Shown: positions 34,059 to 43,340, counted from the first letter of the stretch. The stretch is DNA of 64,000 nucleotides from Achromobacter marplatensis (GCF_002209535.1 NZ_NJIG01000001.1:248001-312000), one strand, 5' to 3'. Program-made: numbers and translations. The notes: generated by a model not told the origin, from the letters alone.

Positions 34059-34406
34059 ATGACCGCATCCCCTTCAACCCCCGATCAGACCGACGTGCAG
34101 CCCGCTATCGACGCCGACGCCATCCTCAAGGCGCTGGCGAACCCGGTGCGGCGCGACATTCTTGTTTGGCTGAAGACGCCGCAAGCGCATTTCGAAGAGC
34201 GCCCGGGCCACACCTTCGAGCATGGGGTGTGCGCGGGCCACATCGATCACCGCTGCGGCTTGTCGCAGTCGACCGTGTCGTCGCACCTGGCCGTCTTGCA
34301 GCGCGCGGGCCTGATCTCGGCGACGAAAGTGGGGCAGTGGGTCTTTTTCCGTCGCAATGAACCCGTAATTGCCGCGTTCCTGCGGCAGTTGAACCAGGAT
34401 ATGTAG
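34059..34406 (+). CDS. ArsR-family transcriptional regulator
   Basis: A 115-residue winged-HTH protein: ILKALANPVRRDILVWLKTP, then HRCGLSQSTVSSHLAVLQRA (recognition helix) and GQWVFFRRNEPVIAAFLRQL. Cys58 and Cys66 flank the start of the recognition helix and could sense metals or electrophiles. ATG 34059 is taken over a TTG at 34044. It lies 45 bp before an Old-Yellow-Enzyme gene, so it probably controls that reductase in response to reactive electrophiles (inference). Confidence 0.9.
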   Translation: MTASPSTPDQTDVQPAIDADAILKALANPVRRDILVWLKTPQAHFEERPGHTFEHGVCAGHIDHRCGLSQSTVSSHLAVLQRAGLISATKVGQWVFFRRNEPVIAAFLRQLNQDM

Positions 34407-34451
34407 TCAGCCCTACACGTTGCGCCCGTTGCCCGGGCGGAAGGATTTTGC

Positions 34452-35504
34452 ATGAGCTCCCTGTTTGAACCCCTGCGCGCCGGCGACCTCACGCTGCGCA
34501 ACCGCATCGTGATGGCGCCGTTGACGCGCCAGCGCGCCAACGAAGGCCGCGTGCCCAGCGACCTGATGGTCGAGTACTACTCCCAGCGCGCCGACGCCGG
34601 CATGATCCTGACCGAAGCCACGTCCGTCACGCCGCAGGGCGTGGGCTATGCGGACACGCCGGGCCTGTGGTCCACCGAGCAGGTCAAGGGCTGGCGCAAG
34701 GTCACCTCCGCCGTGCACGCCAAGGATGGCCTGATCGTGGCCCAGCTGTGGCACGTGGGCCGCATTTCCGACCCGGTTTTCCTGAACGGCGAACTGCCCG
34801 TCGCGCCCAGCGCCATTGCGGCTGGCGGCCACGTAAGCCTTGTGCGCCCCAAGCGCCCGTATGTCACCCCGCGCGCGCTGGAAACGGCCGAGATCCCGGG
34901 CGTGGTCGAAGCCTATCGCCACGGCGCCAAGATGGCCCAGGAATCCGGTTTTGACGGCGTGGAAGTGCACGCCGCCAACGGTTACCTGCTGGACCAGTTC
35001 CTGCAAGACAGCACGAACCTGCGCACCGACCAATACGGCGGCTCGCTGGAAAACCGCGCGCGCCTGCTGCTGGAAGTGGTGGATGCGTGCATCGAAGTGT
35101 GGGGCGCCGGGCGCGTGGGCGTACACCTGTCGCCGCGCGGCGATTCGCACACGATGGGCGATTCGGATCCGGCGGCGACCTTCACCTATGTGGCGACCGA
35201 ACTGGGCAAACGCGGCATCGCGTTCATTTGCGCACGCGAACATGAAGGCGAAGACAGCCTGGGGCCGAAGCTGAAGGCTGCGTTTGGCGGCGTCTATATC
35301 GGCAACGAAGGCTACACGCGGGAATCCGCCGAGGCCGCCATCACGGCAGGCCGTGTCGATGCCGTGGCGTTCGGCGTGCAGTACATCGCCAACCCGGACC
35401 TGACGCGCCGCTTCGAACTGGACGCCCCGCTGAACGCGCCGGAATCGTCCACGTTTTATTCGCAGGGCGCCGCCGGCTACACGGACTACCCGGCGCTGCC
35501 GTAA
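34452..35504 (+). CDS. nemA: Old Yellow Enzyme family alkene reductase (NemA-like)
   Basis: A 350-residue FMN enzyme. The active-site pair His173/Asn176 with Tyr178 lies in EVHAANGYLLDQFLQDSTNL, RTDQYGGSLENRARL follows, and NRIVMAPLTRQRANEG is at the start. OYE proteins reduce activated C=C bonds, nitrate esters and N-ethylmaleimide with NAD(P)H. The pairing with an upstream ArsR-type regulator suggests electrophile-induced expression. The symbol denotes the family, not a proven role. Confidence 0.93.
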   Translation: MSSLFEPLRAGDLTLRNRIVMAPLTRQRANEGRVPSDLMVEYYSQRADAGMILTEATSVTPQGVGYADTPGLWSTEQVKGWRKVTSAVHAKDGLIVAQLWHVGRISDPVFLNGELPVAPSAIAAGGHVSLVRPKRPYVTPRALETAEIPGVVEAYRHGAKMAQESGFDGVEVHAANGYLLDQFLQDSTNLRTDQYGGSLENRARLLLEVVDACIEVWGAGRVGVHLSPRGDSHTMGDSDPAATFTYVATELGKRGIAFICAREHEGEDSLGPKLKAAFGGVYIGNEGYTRESAEAAITAGRVDAVAFGVQYIANPDLTRRFELDAPLNAPESSTFYSQGAAGYTDYPALP

Positions 35505-35523
35505 AGCAGCGCGGCAGCCGCGC

Positions 35524-36372
35524 CTACGGCACCGCGCGCATCGGATAGGTGAATAGGCCGAAGTGCGCGGCGTTCAGGCCGAGGTGCGCCAGCACCGCTG
35601 CCGCCAGTCCGCCATAGCGGTACGCGACGCCATAGGCCACGCCGGCCAGGCCCGCGAGCAAAACCCATTGCCAGCCGCCGGCGTAATGTGCCAGTCCGAA
35701 AAGCACGGCAGCAACCGCCACGGCGGCCCAGCCTCCCCAGCGATGGCGGCGCCAACACGTCGCCAGCTGCTGCTGCACATAGCCGCGGAACAAGGCTTCT
35801 TCGGCTAGCGTGACCAGTAGCGCGTTGTTGATCAGCCAGATCCAGCCGCTGTCCGGCCATTTGGGCGCCGAGCCCACCACGCCCAGCGCCAGTGCAACCC
35901 CCAGACACACCGCAATCGCCGCGGCCGCCGTCAGCAAGGCAGACGCCGCCGTGATGCGCGCGTTGCCGCCCGCCATGGGCGGCGCCAAGGCCAGCACCAC
36001 CCAGAACGCCACGAGCGGCTTGTCCAGGTTCAGGTACATGCCGAAGGGCACCGCGTCGGGACTCAACGGCGCCGGCGCGATGACCTGCGGATTGTGGAAT
36101 CCGGGTAATAGATGCAGGAAAAGCGCGGCCGCCAATGTCAGGAACAAAGCATGGCCCGCTGCGCGCGTTACCGCGTCGGATGCGGGCCGCACCCATGCCG
36201 CCGCCAGCAACAGCAGTGCAGGCGCAGCGAACGCCACCGGATCGATCAACCCCTCCGACCACGCCCAGGCCCAGGCGATGGCGAGCGGCGCCAGCGCCCA
36301 GCGGCGGGTGGCCGGCGGCCAGAGCAGGGCGGTGGAAAGAAAGAGGGCGGACCAGGGAGACAGGAACGGCAT
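35524..36372 (-). CDS. CPBP-family intramembrane protease
   Basis: A 282-residue polytopic membrane protein with about eight helices. The Abi/CPBP motifs are present: Glu191-Glu192 in LAEEALFRGYVQQQL (motif 1, EExxxR), His229 in VLFGLAHYAGGW (motif 2) and HLGLNAAHFG (motif 3). Members are glutamic-type membrane proteases; the physiological target is unknown. ATG 36372 is chosen because the upstream part of the frame overlaps the promoter area of the MAPEG gene. It is convergent with the alkene reductase. Confidence 0.87.
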   Translation of the reverse strand: MPFLSPWSALFLSTALLWPPATRRWALAPLAIAWAWAWSEGLIDPVAFAAPALLLLAAAWVRPASDAVTRAAGHALFLTLAAALFLHLLPGFHNPQVIAPAPLSPDAVPFGMYLNLDKPLVAFWVVLALAPPMAGGNARITAASALLTAAAAIAVCLGVALALGVVGSAPKWPDSGWIWLINNALLVTLAEEALFRGYVQQQLATCWRRHRWGGWAAVAVAAVLFGLAHYAGGWQWVLLAGLAGVAYGVAYRYGGLAAAVLAHLGLNAAHFGLFTYPMRAVP

Positions 36373-36495
36373 CGAAGCAGGCGCGGGCACGCAAAGCGCA
36401 AAGTGTAAGCGTACCGGCTTGCCCAACCGGGCCTTTCAGGCGACGATGCCGCACACGGCGGCGCAAAGCCGCCTTTTTCGCACCCTGGAGCAAAA

Positions 36496-36870
36496 ATGAA
36501 AATGATCGCGTGGTTGATGCTGGCGGCGGCGATTCTGCCGTTCGTCTCGACGATAGTCGCCAAGGCGGGGGGCAAACAATTCGACAACAATGATCCGCGG
36601 GCGTGGCTAGCGCGCCAGGAAGGGTGGCGAGCGCGGGCCAATGCCGCGCAGATCAATACCTTCGAGGCCCTGCCGTTCTTCTACGCAGCGGTGCTGTTCG
36701 CGCTGTATACCCAGGCATCGCCCGCGCATGTCGCTACGCTGATGGCCTGCTGGCTGGGCGTGCGCCTGGGCTACCTGGCCATGTACCTGGCCGGCTGGGG
36801 CGCGTTGCGGTCGCTGGTCTGGGCGATCAGCGTAGGCTTCGTGATCGCCATCCTGTTCTCGGGCGTCTAA
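36496..36870 (+). CDS. MAPEG-family membrane protein
   Basis: A 124-residue four-helix membrane protein: IAWLMLAAAILPFVSTIVAK, then WRARANAAQINTFEALPFFY (the glutathione-binding-type helix with Asn and Glu), LMACWLGVRLGYLAMYLAGW and VWAISVGFVIAILFSGV. Eicosanoid/glutathione-linked MAPEG enzymes share this fold; bacterial members of this kind are unassigned. It is divergent from the CPBP gene. Confidence 0.9.
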   Translation: MKMIAWLMLAAAILPFVSTIVAKAGGKQFDNNDPRAWLARQEGWRARANAAQINTFEALPFFYAAVLFALYTQASPAHVATLMACWLGVRLGYLAMYLAGWGALRSLVWAISVGFVIAILFSGV

Positions 36871-36939
36871 GGCGCGCGAATGCCACGCGAATGGCGCGCG
36901 GCGCGGGCCGGAAAACGTTCCGGTGCGCGCCACGTGCGG

Positions 36940-36957
36940 GCGGCGCGAGGGCGCCGC
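36940..36957. terminator. GC-rich hairpin between convergent genes
   Basis: GCGGCGC (36940-36946) and GCGCCGC (36951-36957) pair perfectly around GAGG, directly next to the stop codon of the leftward gene. A shared terminator for the MAPEG and periplasmic protein genes is likely. Confidence 0.4.
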
Positions 36958-37392
36958 TTACTTCCATTCGAAGACGGCGCGCGCGGTACCCGTGTTCTGC
37001 ACGGTCACTTCGCGCACCTGGGCTTTGCCTTCGTAGGTAGCAGAGACCTTGTAGGCCCCGGCCGGCAACTTCACCAGCATGTACGGGCCTTCTGCCGTGG
37101 CCTTCAGCACTTCCTTGCCTTGCGCGTCATGGATGGCGACGCCGACGCTGGCGACGTAATCCGCCTTTCCATCGCGTTGGGCGGCAAAAGTGAGCGCCAG
37201 CGGATAGTCGCGGGCGGCCGCCTTCATGGCTTCCGATTCATCGATGCCGATCCCGCCGCTGACATACTGCACCGTGCCCTGGTGCTTGACTGGGGGCAAC
37301 GCCGCGTGCGCGGTCGACAGGACGCCGGCGATGGCCATGCTGCCCACCGCCATCATGGCAGCCAGGGTGCAGCGTTCAATGCGTTTGTTCAT
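36958..37392 (-). CDS. Periplasmic protein with carboxypeptidase-regulatory-like domain
   Basis: A 144-residue protein. The Sec signal MNKRIERCTLAAMMAVGSMA ends near AHA-ALPP. The mature part has GTVQYVSGGIGIDESEAM and a beta-sandwich stretch PYMLVKLPAGAYKVSATYEG, typical of peptidase regulatory-like folds of many exported proteins. Function unknown. Because its frame continues upstream through unrelated sequence, the Met with the signal peptide (37392) is taken as start. Confidence 0.75.
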   Translation of the reverse strand: MNKRIERCTLAAMMAVGSMAIAGVLSTAHAALPPVKHQGTVQYVSGGIGIDESEAMKAAARDYPLALTFAAQRDGKADYVASVGVAIHDAQGKEVLKATAEGPYMLVKLPAGAYKVSATYEGKAQVREVTVQNTGTARAVFEWK

Positions 37393-37493
37393 CAGGTTCT
37401 CCTGGAGTAGGCGACAAGGGTTTCGACCGGGAAGCGGGCGCCGAGTTCGCGTGTCTGGGGCCGGCTGACACGAAAAGAAACCACGCGCCGACC

Positions 37494-38297
37494 TTAACCG
37501 CATTCGGCAAGCATATCGCCGGAAAACCCCGTCTGCCAGGCGAACGCCAGCCGGCTCTCGCCGCTGATCGTTCCGTCCGGGGCGAAGCGCCTTTCTTCCA
37601 GCTGACCCGCGCCGTCGGCGTGCAGCGCCAGCACGCTGGAGCTGCGGGTGCCATAGTTCGGACTGACAATGAAAGGGCTGCTCAATAGCTTTTCGCGATC
37701 TCGCGGCAGGCCCGTGGCAGGCAGTTCGTCGTCTTCCGCGCCCTGGCGGTCCGCCAGGGCGGCGAAGAGCGCGGGCATATCGGGCTGCGGCGCCCGGTCC
37801 AGGACGGCGGTAAAGGCGGTCTTGGTGCGTGCCAGCTTCGGCCACGGGGTGTCCAGCAGATGGTTGGACAGCGCGTAGATGCCGGGTGGCAGCGCGCGCG
37901 GCGCGCCATCGCGGTTGCTCAGGTACCAGGCTTGCAGCGCGTCGCCCACGATCAGGTTGAAGCCGTTGTAGGCCTGGTCCTTTTCATGGACGCGCGCCAG
38001 GTATTCGGCGGGCGACGTCCCGCCGCGCAGGAAGTCTTCGACCAGCGCGCCGCGCGAGGGCGCGGCATCCAGGTGCCGGCCCGGTTCCCGGAAGTTGGTG
38101 ACCAGCGCGTAGCGGCCCCGCGAGGTCGCGCCCATCCAGGTGCCGCCGGCCAAGCCGTCGCGGCCGGCGTAGACACCGGGCGCATCGGCCCACTCGGCCG
38201 CCGGATGCGTCAAGCGGGCGTGGAATTCGTCGCGGTTGGCGGCGATCAGGACGGGGATGCCCGGCAAGGCATGCAGGGCCAATACGGCAAGACACAT
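37494..38297 (-). CDS. NRDE-family (TANGO2-like) protein
   Basis: A 267-residue protein starting MCLAVLALHALPGIPVLIAA followed by NRDEFHARLTHPA, the family-defining NRDE motif right after a potential N-terminal nucleophile Cys2. GGTWMGATSRGRYALVTNFR and YALSNHLLDTPWPKL are also conserved. TANGO2/NRDE proteins are poorly understood; haem trafficking or lipid roles are discussed for eukaryotic relatives. It starts 3 bp after the FUSC gene, so the two are very likely co-transcribed. Confidence 0.88.
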   Translation of the reverse strand: MCLAVLALHALPGIPVLIAANRDEFHARLTHPAAEWADAPGVYAGRDGLAGGTWMGATSRGRYALVTNFREPGRHLDAAPSRGALVEDFLRGGTSPAEYLARVHEKDQAYNGFNLIVGDALQAWYLSNRDGAPRALPPGIYALSNHLLDTPWPKLARTKTAFTAVLDRAPQPDMPALFAALADRQGAEDDELPATGLPRDREKLLSSPFIVSPNYGTRSSSVLALHADGAGQLEERRFAPDGTISGESRLAFAWQTGFSGDMLAECG

Positions 38298-38300
38298 GGT

Positions 38301-40280
38301 TCAGACCTGGTGTACGGGGGTTCTGGGGGCGCCGGCGCCTGGCGCGGCGGCGAAATCCGGGCCGGCCAGCGCGGCGCGCAGCGCTTCGATTTCGGCGGCG
38401 ACGTCGGCCAGCGCAGGCGAGGGGGCGGTGATGGGCGTGGCGGATACGGCTGCGCCCTGGTCGACGGCGAGGCTCATGGCATGCAAGGTTTCCGCCAGCG
38501 CCGCGACTTCGGCAGCGCTGGGCGCGGCCTGGCCGGCGGGCAGCGACCACGCCGTATCCGAAATGGCGTTGGCCACGCGTTCGAGGGCGACCTCCACCGG
38601 CCACCACGCCAGCGCGCGGCGGCTGACAAGGCGGGGTTCGGACAAGCCGCGCTGCAGCGCGATGCGCAGGTCGGACAAGCGGGCATAGGCGCTTGCGCGC
38701 AGGCTGTGGCGGCTGCCGGGCGCTGCCTGGAAGACCGTATTCAGATAGGCGGCCAACGTATCCATCGCGGCGGATACGGCATGGTCCAGGTTGTGGCGTT
38801 CGATGCGGATCCACGGCAGGTAGCCCACCAGCAGCACGATGCCGGCGGCGATGCCCACGTCGATCAGCCGCGCCAGGGCAATCGCCCAGGTGCCGGGCTG
38901 CAAGGCACCGATCAAGAGCATCAGGATGGGCACCAGAATGGCGGAGAACAGCCCGTAGTTGCGGCGGATGGACCAGGGCAGCAGGGAAGCCAGCACCGCC
39001 ACCGTCAACAGGCTGGCGATGCCGCTGCGATCCACGGCCAGCACGGTGGCGCTGATGGCGACGCCCACGACGCTGCCGCCGCAGCTTTGTAGCGCCCGGG
39101 CAAAGACCGAGCCGAAGTTGGGCTTGAAGATCACCACCACGATCAGCGGCACCCAGTAGGACCGGGGCAAGGCCACCGCCCACGCCACGGCCTCGGCGGC
39201 GATAAGGCACAGGCCTAGCCGGACCAGGTAGCGTACGGTGGCCGGTCCGGGCCGATAAGTGCGCGCCAACACGCGCCACGGCGTGCGCGGGCGGACGGGC
39301 GCCAGCGTGGCCAACGCATCCGCGCCGGGCGGCATGGCGCCGTCCAGCAGCGGCAGCGCTTGCGCCAGCGCGTCCGCCAGTTGCGGCATGTCCGCCAGCC
39401 TCAGCGCGGCGATGTCGTCGCCGGGGTTGGGCTCCGCGTCGTTTTCCACGCGGTCCGCCAGCCGGTTCATGACGCGCGCGCATTCCGGCGGCAGCACGCG
39501 GCCGGCGCGCGCCAGCGCCAGCGCGGCGTTGGTCAGCGGCGTGCAGGCTTGCAACTGGGCGGCCAGCCGGGCCAGGCGCGGCGATGGACCGGCGGCGCGG
39601 CCGCGGGCGGCCAGCACGGTGTCGTAGGCGGTGGTCATGGCCGCTTCCATGTCGCGGCGCGCGATCATGGTGCGTGACGTGCCGATGGCGGCGAACATCG
39701 CGGCCAGCTTGCGGTAGGCCAGCGCAACCGCGGCGCGTTCCGGCGCGATCGGGTTCACGACCCAGCCCGACAAGGTAAGAGCCAGGCCGAACAGCCCACC
39801 CGCGCCCACCAGCACCGACGGCAGCCAGGGCGGCAGGCTGGACGTCAGGCTGGCGCCCACGATGACATACACCGCGAACTGCAGCGTCGCCACCGCGGCG
39901 ATGTTATTGAAGGTGCCGACCAGGCTGGCGATCAGCACCAGCACGGTCATCGCAGCCGAGGTCCACAGGCCATGTCCGGCCACCAGGTTGCCCAGCAGGT
40001 AGCCCAGCGCGCCGCCGAAGACGGTGGCTCCGATGGACAGCGCCCGGTTCCGGTAGGGGCCGCCGTTGTCGCCGGTGATGGCGGGCAGCGCGCCCAGGGC
40101 CACCAGCGCGGCGGCCGCGCTCTGGTCCAGCGCCAGCCCGACCGCCGATGGCAGGCCGATGGCCAGCGCGGCCCGCAATGCCACCCAGCGGCTGACCGGC
40201 GACGGTTCCATATGCGCCAGGCTCATCAGCCACCGCATGTTGGACGTGCGCGCGCCGCGGCGGTTCAGGGGGCGGGACAC
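38301..40280 (-). CDS. FUSC-family (YccS-like) inner-membrane transporter
   Basis: A 659-residue membrane protein with two helical blocks: an N-terminal set (LALDQSAAAALVALGALPAI, LGYLLGNLVAGHGLWTSA) and a C-terminal set (PRSYWVPLIVVVIFKPNFGS) with a cytoplasmic domain between. It belongs with YccS/FUSC transporters, unlike the AaeB-type one at 29-31 kb, and has no HlyD partner beside it. The start is GTG at 40280 with GAGG 5 bp upstream; ATG 40211 is an alternative. It lies between a YbaK-like gene and the NRDE gene. Confidence 0.85.
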   Translation of the reverse strand: MSRPLNRRGARTSNMRWLMSLAHMEPSPVSRWVALRAALAIGLPSAVGLALDQSAAAALVALGALPAITGDNGGPYRNRALSIGATVFGGALGYLLGNLVAGHGLWTSAAMTVLVLIASLVGTFNNIAAVATLQFAVYVIVGASLTSSLPPWLPSVLVGAGGLFGLALTLSGWVVNPIAPERAAVALAYRKLAAMFAAIGTSRTMIARRDMEAAMTTAYDTVLAARGRAAGPSPRLARLAAQLQACTPLTNAALALARAGRVLPPECARVMNRLADRVENDAEPNPGDDIAALRLADMPQLADALAQALPLLDGAMPPGADALATLAPVRPRTPWRVLARTYRPGPATVRYLVRLGLCLIAAEAVAWAVALPRSYWVPLIVVVIFKPNFGSVFARALQSCGGSVVGVAISATVLAVDRSGIASLLTVAVLASLLPWSIRRNYGLFSAILVPILMLLIGALQPGTWAIALARLIDVGIAAGIVLLVGYLPWIRIERHNLDHAVSAAMDTLAAYLNTVFQAAPGSRHSLRASAYARLSDLRIALQRGLSEPRLVSRRALAWWPVEVALERVANAISDTAWSLPAGQAAPSAAEVAALAETLHAMSLAVDQGAAVSATPITAPSPALADVAAEIEALRAALAGPDFAAAPGAGAPRTPVHQV

Positions 40281-40302
40281 GGCGGCCTCATGGCGGGCGG
40301 GA

Positions 40303-40785
40303 TCAGGCTTTGATCAACGGGGCGACTTCCGGCGCGGCCAGCCGGAAGTAATCTTCCGTGTTCAGCAGGATGGACGCGTCCAGGCGTCCGGCGTTGAACA
40401 CGATTTCATCGTGGCGGTCGCGCAGGCTGGGGTCCACCAGCAGATGCAGGTCGGGGTTGAAGGAAAAGGGCGGAATCGCGCCGATCTCGCAGCCCGTCAA
40501 TTCGCGCGCCAGGTCCTGCGAGGCCAGCGAGGCCTTCTTGCCGCCGGCCGCGCGCGCAATGGCGTCCAGGTCGGCCTGCTTGTCGGCCGGGAAGACGGCC
40601 AGCACGTTCTTGCGCTGGTTCGACGAGATCTTCACGCGGCAGACCAGCGCCTTGGCGCCCTGGCTGACGGCGGTGCCGCGGATGGCGGCGACCTCCACTG
40701 AGCGGCCGGCCGCGGGGTGTTCGATCAGGCGATGGCGGGCCTGGTTCTGGGCAAGCATCGCTTGCAGGCGTTCAAAGACTTCCAT
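40303..40785 (-). CDS. YbaK/EbsC-family aminoacyl-tRNA deacylase
   Basis: A 160-residue protein of the YbaK/ProX trans-editing fold: VFERLQAMLAQNQARHRLIE, KISSNQRKNVLAVFPADKQA and LTGCEIGAIPPFSFNPDLHL (the conserved GxxPPFG-like loop). Relatives remove mischarged amino acids from tRNA; the particular tRNA cannot be stated. ATG 40785 begins the conserved part. The gene ends 22 bp before the FUSC gene. Confidence 0.85.
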   Translation of the reverse strand: MEVFERLQAMLAQNQARHRLIEHPAAGRSVEVAAIRGTAVSQGAKALVCRVKISSNQRKNVLAVFPADKQADLDAIARAAGGKKASLASQDLARELTGCEIGAIPPFSFNPDLHLLVDPSLRDRHDEIVFNAGRLDASILLNTEDYFRLAAPEVAPLIKA

Positions 40786-40868
40786 GTCGGGCGGCGGATC
40801 AGAATGGGATGGGCAGGCGCCGGGAGTCGGCGCCGCACACATCGCATGATACGCCCGCGGGCAAGCCG

Positions 40869-41597
40869 TCAGATCTCGCCGGTGAAGGCGTAGCCCCAGC
40901 CCCAGACGGTGCGGATCGGCAGTTCCATGTTCATGTCTTGCGCCTTGCGCCGCAAGCGGCTGACGACCACGTCGGTGCGGCGGATGGACTCGCGGCCCGC
41001 TTGCGGATCGATCCCGGGCGGATCGCTACGGGGCAGCCGCTTGTCCGCCGAGGTGGTCAGTTTCAGCAGGAATTCGCGCTCGGCCAGCGTCAGCGCCAAA
41101 CGTATACCTTGCGGGCTGACCAGGGTCCAGGCCGCGTCATGGAATTGCCATTTCCCGCTGGCGTCGACGGACGCGGCCGCACTGGGCGCGCGCGGTTCCG
41201 CCTCGGGGGCCGTCCGGCGGCCGGCCATGGCGGGCACGCGGCGAACCAGGGCCTGCAATGCGGCGGCGATTTCGGCGGTGGCCACGTCGGGCTGGAAGCA
41301 GGCGTCGGCGCCGCAATGCAGGCCCAGGATGCGGTTTTCCGGGGAATCGAAGGTAGAGACGGCAACGATGCCGGCGGTGGTGTCCATGGCGCGCAGACCT
41401 GCGACGGCCATGCAGAGATCGGATAATTCGGCTTCCATCACCAGCAACGGCGTACGACGCGACTGGAAGAGGCGGAACAGGCCGTTGGAGTCCTCGCAAC
41501 GGCGGGGCGAAAAACCCATGCCCGCCAGTGCGTCGCTGCGGCGCACGCGTTGGTCGGGATCGGGAGAGAAGACGATCAGGTCTAGTAGGTCATTCAT
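40869..41597 (-). CDS. Response-regulator-like protein with degenerate receiver and winged helix
   Basis: A 242-residue OmpR-like architecture: receiver (1-120) and C-terminal winged helix (about 145-242, LALTLAEREFLLKLTTSADK, then SIRRTDVVVSRLRRKAQDMN and WGWGYAF). The phospho-acceptor Asp is replaced by Glu55 (LLVMEAELSD) and the conserved Lys before PF by Gln (GADACFQPD), so normal phosphorylation is not expected. No histidine kinase is nearby. It may act phosphorylation-independently, or the Glu may mimic an active state. ATG 41597 is taken as start. Confidence 0.85.
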   Translation of the reverse strand: MNDLLDLIVFSPDPDQRVRRSDALAGMGFSPRRCEDSNGLFRLFQSRRTPLLVMEAELSDLCMAVAGLRAMDTTAGIVAVSTFDSPENRILGLHCGADACFQPDVATAEIAAALQALVRRVPAMAGRRTAPEAEPRAPSAAASVDASGKWQFHDAAWTLVSPQGIRLALTLAEREFLLKLTTSADKRLPRSDPPGIDPQAGRESIRRTDVVVSRLRRKAQDMNMELPIRTVWGWGYAFTGEI

Positions 41598-41789
41598 GAA
41601 TCGTAGTGATCTGTGCAGCTTGAGCGCATGCATGATGCTACGGATACATCGAATTCCTAAACCTCGCACAACGCCCGTTTCGTACCCGAATTCTCAGACA
41701 TGATTGCGGGGCGTCTGTTACGCGCGACGCATGGAGGCGCTGATGCGTGCGCCACTTTGGTGCGCGAAGGCCGCAGGCTGACCAACGCC

Positions 41790-43334
41790 TTAACGTTCCT
41801 GCCGCGGAAGTCGGTGCGGGTTTGCAGCGGGCTCTGTCTCGGCGCTTAGCTCCGCGGCGGGTTCGTTCCACCAGCCTCCGCCCAGCGCCTGCAGCAGCGC
41901 CGCGGTATCCGCATAGCGCGCGGCATCGGCTTCCGTGCGCGCAATGCGCGTCTGCAATAGTTGGCGCTGACTGTCCAGCAGGCTCAGATGGCTGATGCCG
42001 CCGGCCTGGTAGCGGCCTTGCGCGATGCGCTCGGCCTCGGTCGCGCGGCGCCAGGCGTCGTCATAGGCCTGGTAGGCCTCACCGTCCGTCTGCACGGCGC
42101 GCAAGGCGTCGGCCACTTGCCGGAAACCGTCCAGCACCGTTTGCCGGTACGCAGCGGCCGCGGCATCGTAGGCAGCTTCCGCCGACCGTTTTCGCGCGCG
42201 CAGTTCACCGCCATGGAACAGCGGTTGCACCAGGCCCAGGCCCAGGTTCCACACGTTCACGCCATCGGACAGATCGCCCACGCGCGTACGTTGCGACCCA
42301 AAGCTGGCGGTCAGCGTGAACTGCGGATACTGGTTGGCGGTGGCCACGCCCACATCGGCCGACGCTTTGTGCCACAGCGCTTCGGCGGCCAGGATGTCGG
42401 GCCGCTGTCGCGTCAGCGCGGACGGCACGCCGGTGGGGATGCTTGAGGGCAAAGTCAGGTCGGCCAGGCGTAGCGGTGCTACGGGCAATGCGGCCGGCGG
42501 CTGGCCCAGGTAAACCGCCAGCTGGTGCGTGACCTGTGCCAATTGCTTGTCCAGCGGCGGCAGGGTGGAACGGGTCTGGGCCACCAGCAGTTCCTGGTTG
42601 CTTAAGTCGGCCTGCGCGATGCCGCCCGCGGCCAGGCGCTGCCGCATGATGTCCTGCTGCTGCAATTGCGCCGCCAGCAGTTCGCGGGTCGCGGCCACCC
42701 GTTCCGACAAGTCGGCCTGCCGGATGGCGGCCGTCACCACGTTCGCGGCCAGCGACATGCGTGCCGCCTGCAGTTCGTGCGCCTGGTAATCCACCTGGGC
42801 GGCCATGCCTTCCAGCGCCCGGCGGTTGGCGCCGAACACGTCCAGCGTGTAGGACACGTCGATCGAGGCGTTGTACAGCGTGAACGGCGGCGGCAGTTCG
42901 GAGACGGGCACGCCATAGGCGGACGGGTCCACCTTCTTGCGCGCGGCCGACAGATTGCCGTCGACGGCGGGCAGCAGGCGGCCGCCGGTTTCGGCGTTCA
43001 GGTCTTCAGTGGCCTGGCGCAGGCTGGCCCGCGCCTGTTCCAGCGTCGGGTTGGCGTCCAACGCCTGACGCACCAACTGGTCCAGCGCGTCGGAATGGAA
43101 CAGTTGCCACCATTGCGCGGGAATGTCGGCGCCCGCCTGCAACTGCTGCCCGCCGGACGCGGACGGGGCGTCTTGCGGCGCCATATAGGAGGCGACATCG
43201 GGGGCCGCGGGCGTGGCGAAGTCGGGCCCGACCGCGCAGCCCGAGACCAGCGCAAGCAGGCTCAGGACGGCCAGCGCCGCGCGGCGGCGCGGCAGCGGAC
43301 GGGAAGCGAAGGGCGGGCGGGCTAAGCGAGGCAT
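41790..43334 (-). CDS. Outer-membrane efflux factor, NodT family lipoprotein
   Basis: A 514-residue TolC-like channel. The signal end ALAVLSLLALVSGCAVGPDF carries a lipobox (VSGC). The periplasmic helical part contains VRQALDANPTLEQARASLRQ and RYQAGGISHLSLLDSQRQLL. The stretch PAQWWQLFHSDALDQLVRQA is typical of NodT. It closes the TetR-led ABC efflux operon, 6 bp after the permease gene. Confidence 0.92.
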   Translation of the reverse strand: MPRLARPPFASRPLPRRRAALAVLSLLALVSGCAVGPDFATPAAPDVASYMAPQDAPSASGGQQLQAGADIPAQWWQLFHSDALDQLVRQALDANPTLEQARASLRQATEDLNAETGGRLLPAVDGNLSAARKKVDPSAYGVPVSELPPPFTLYNASIDVSYTLDVFGANRRALEGMAAQVDYQAHELQAARMSLAANVVTAAIRQADLSERVAATRELLAAQLQQQDIMRQRLAAGGIAQADLSNQELLVAQTRSTLPPLDKQLAQVTHQLAVYLGQPPAALPVAPLRLADLTLPSSIPTGVPSALTRQRPDILAAEALWHKASADVGVATANQYPQFTLTASFGSQRTRVGDLSDGVNVWNLGLGLVQPLFHGGELRARKRSAEAAYDAAAAAYRQTVLDGFRQVADALRAVQTDGEAYQAYDDAWRRATEAERIAQGRYQAGGISHLSLLDSQRQLLQTRIARTEADAARYADTAALLQALGGGWWNEPAAELSAETEPAANPHRLPRQER

Positions 43335-43340
43335 GGCGCG

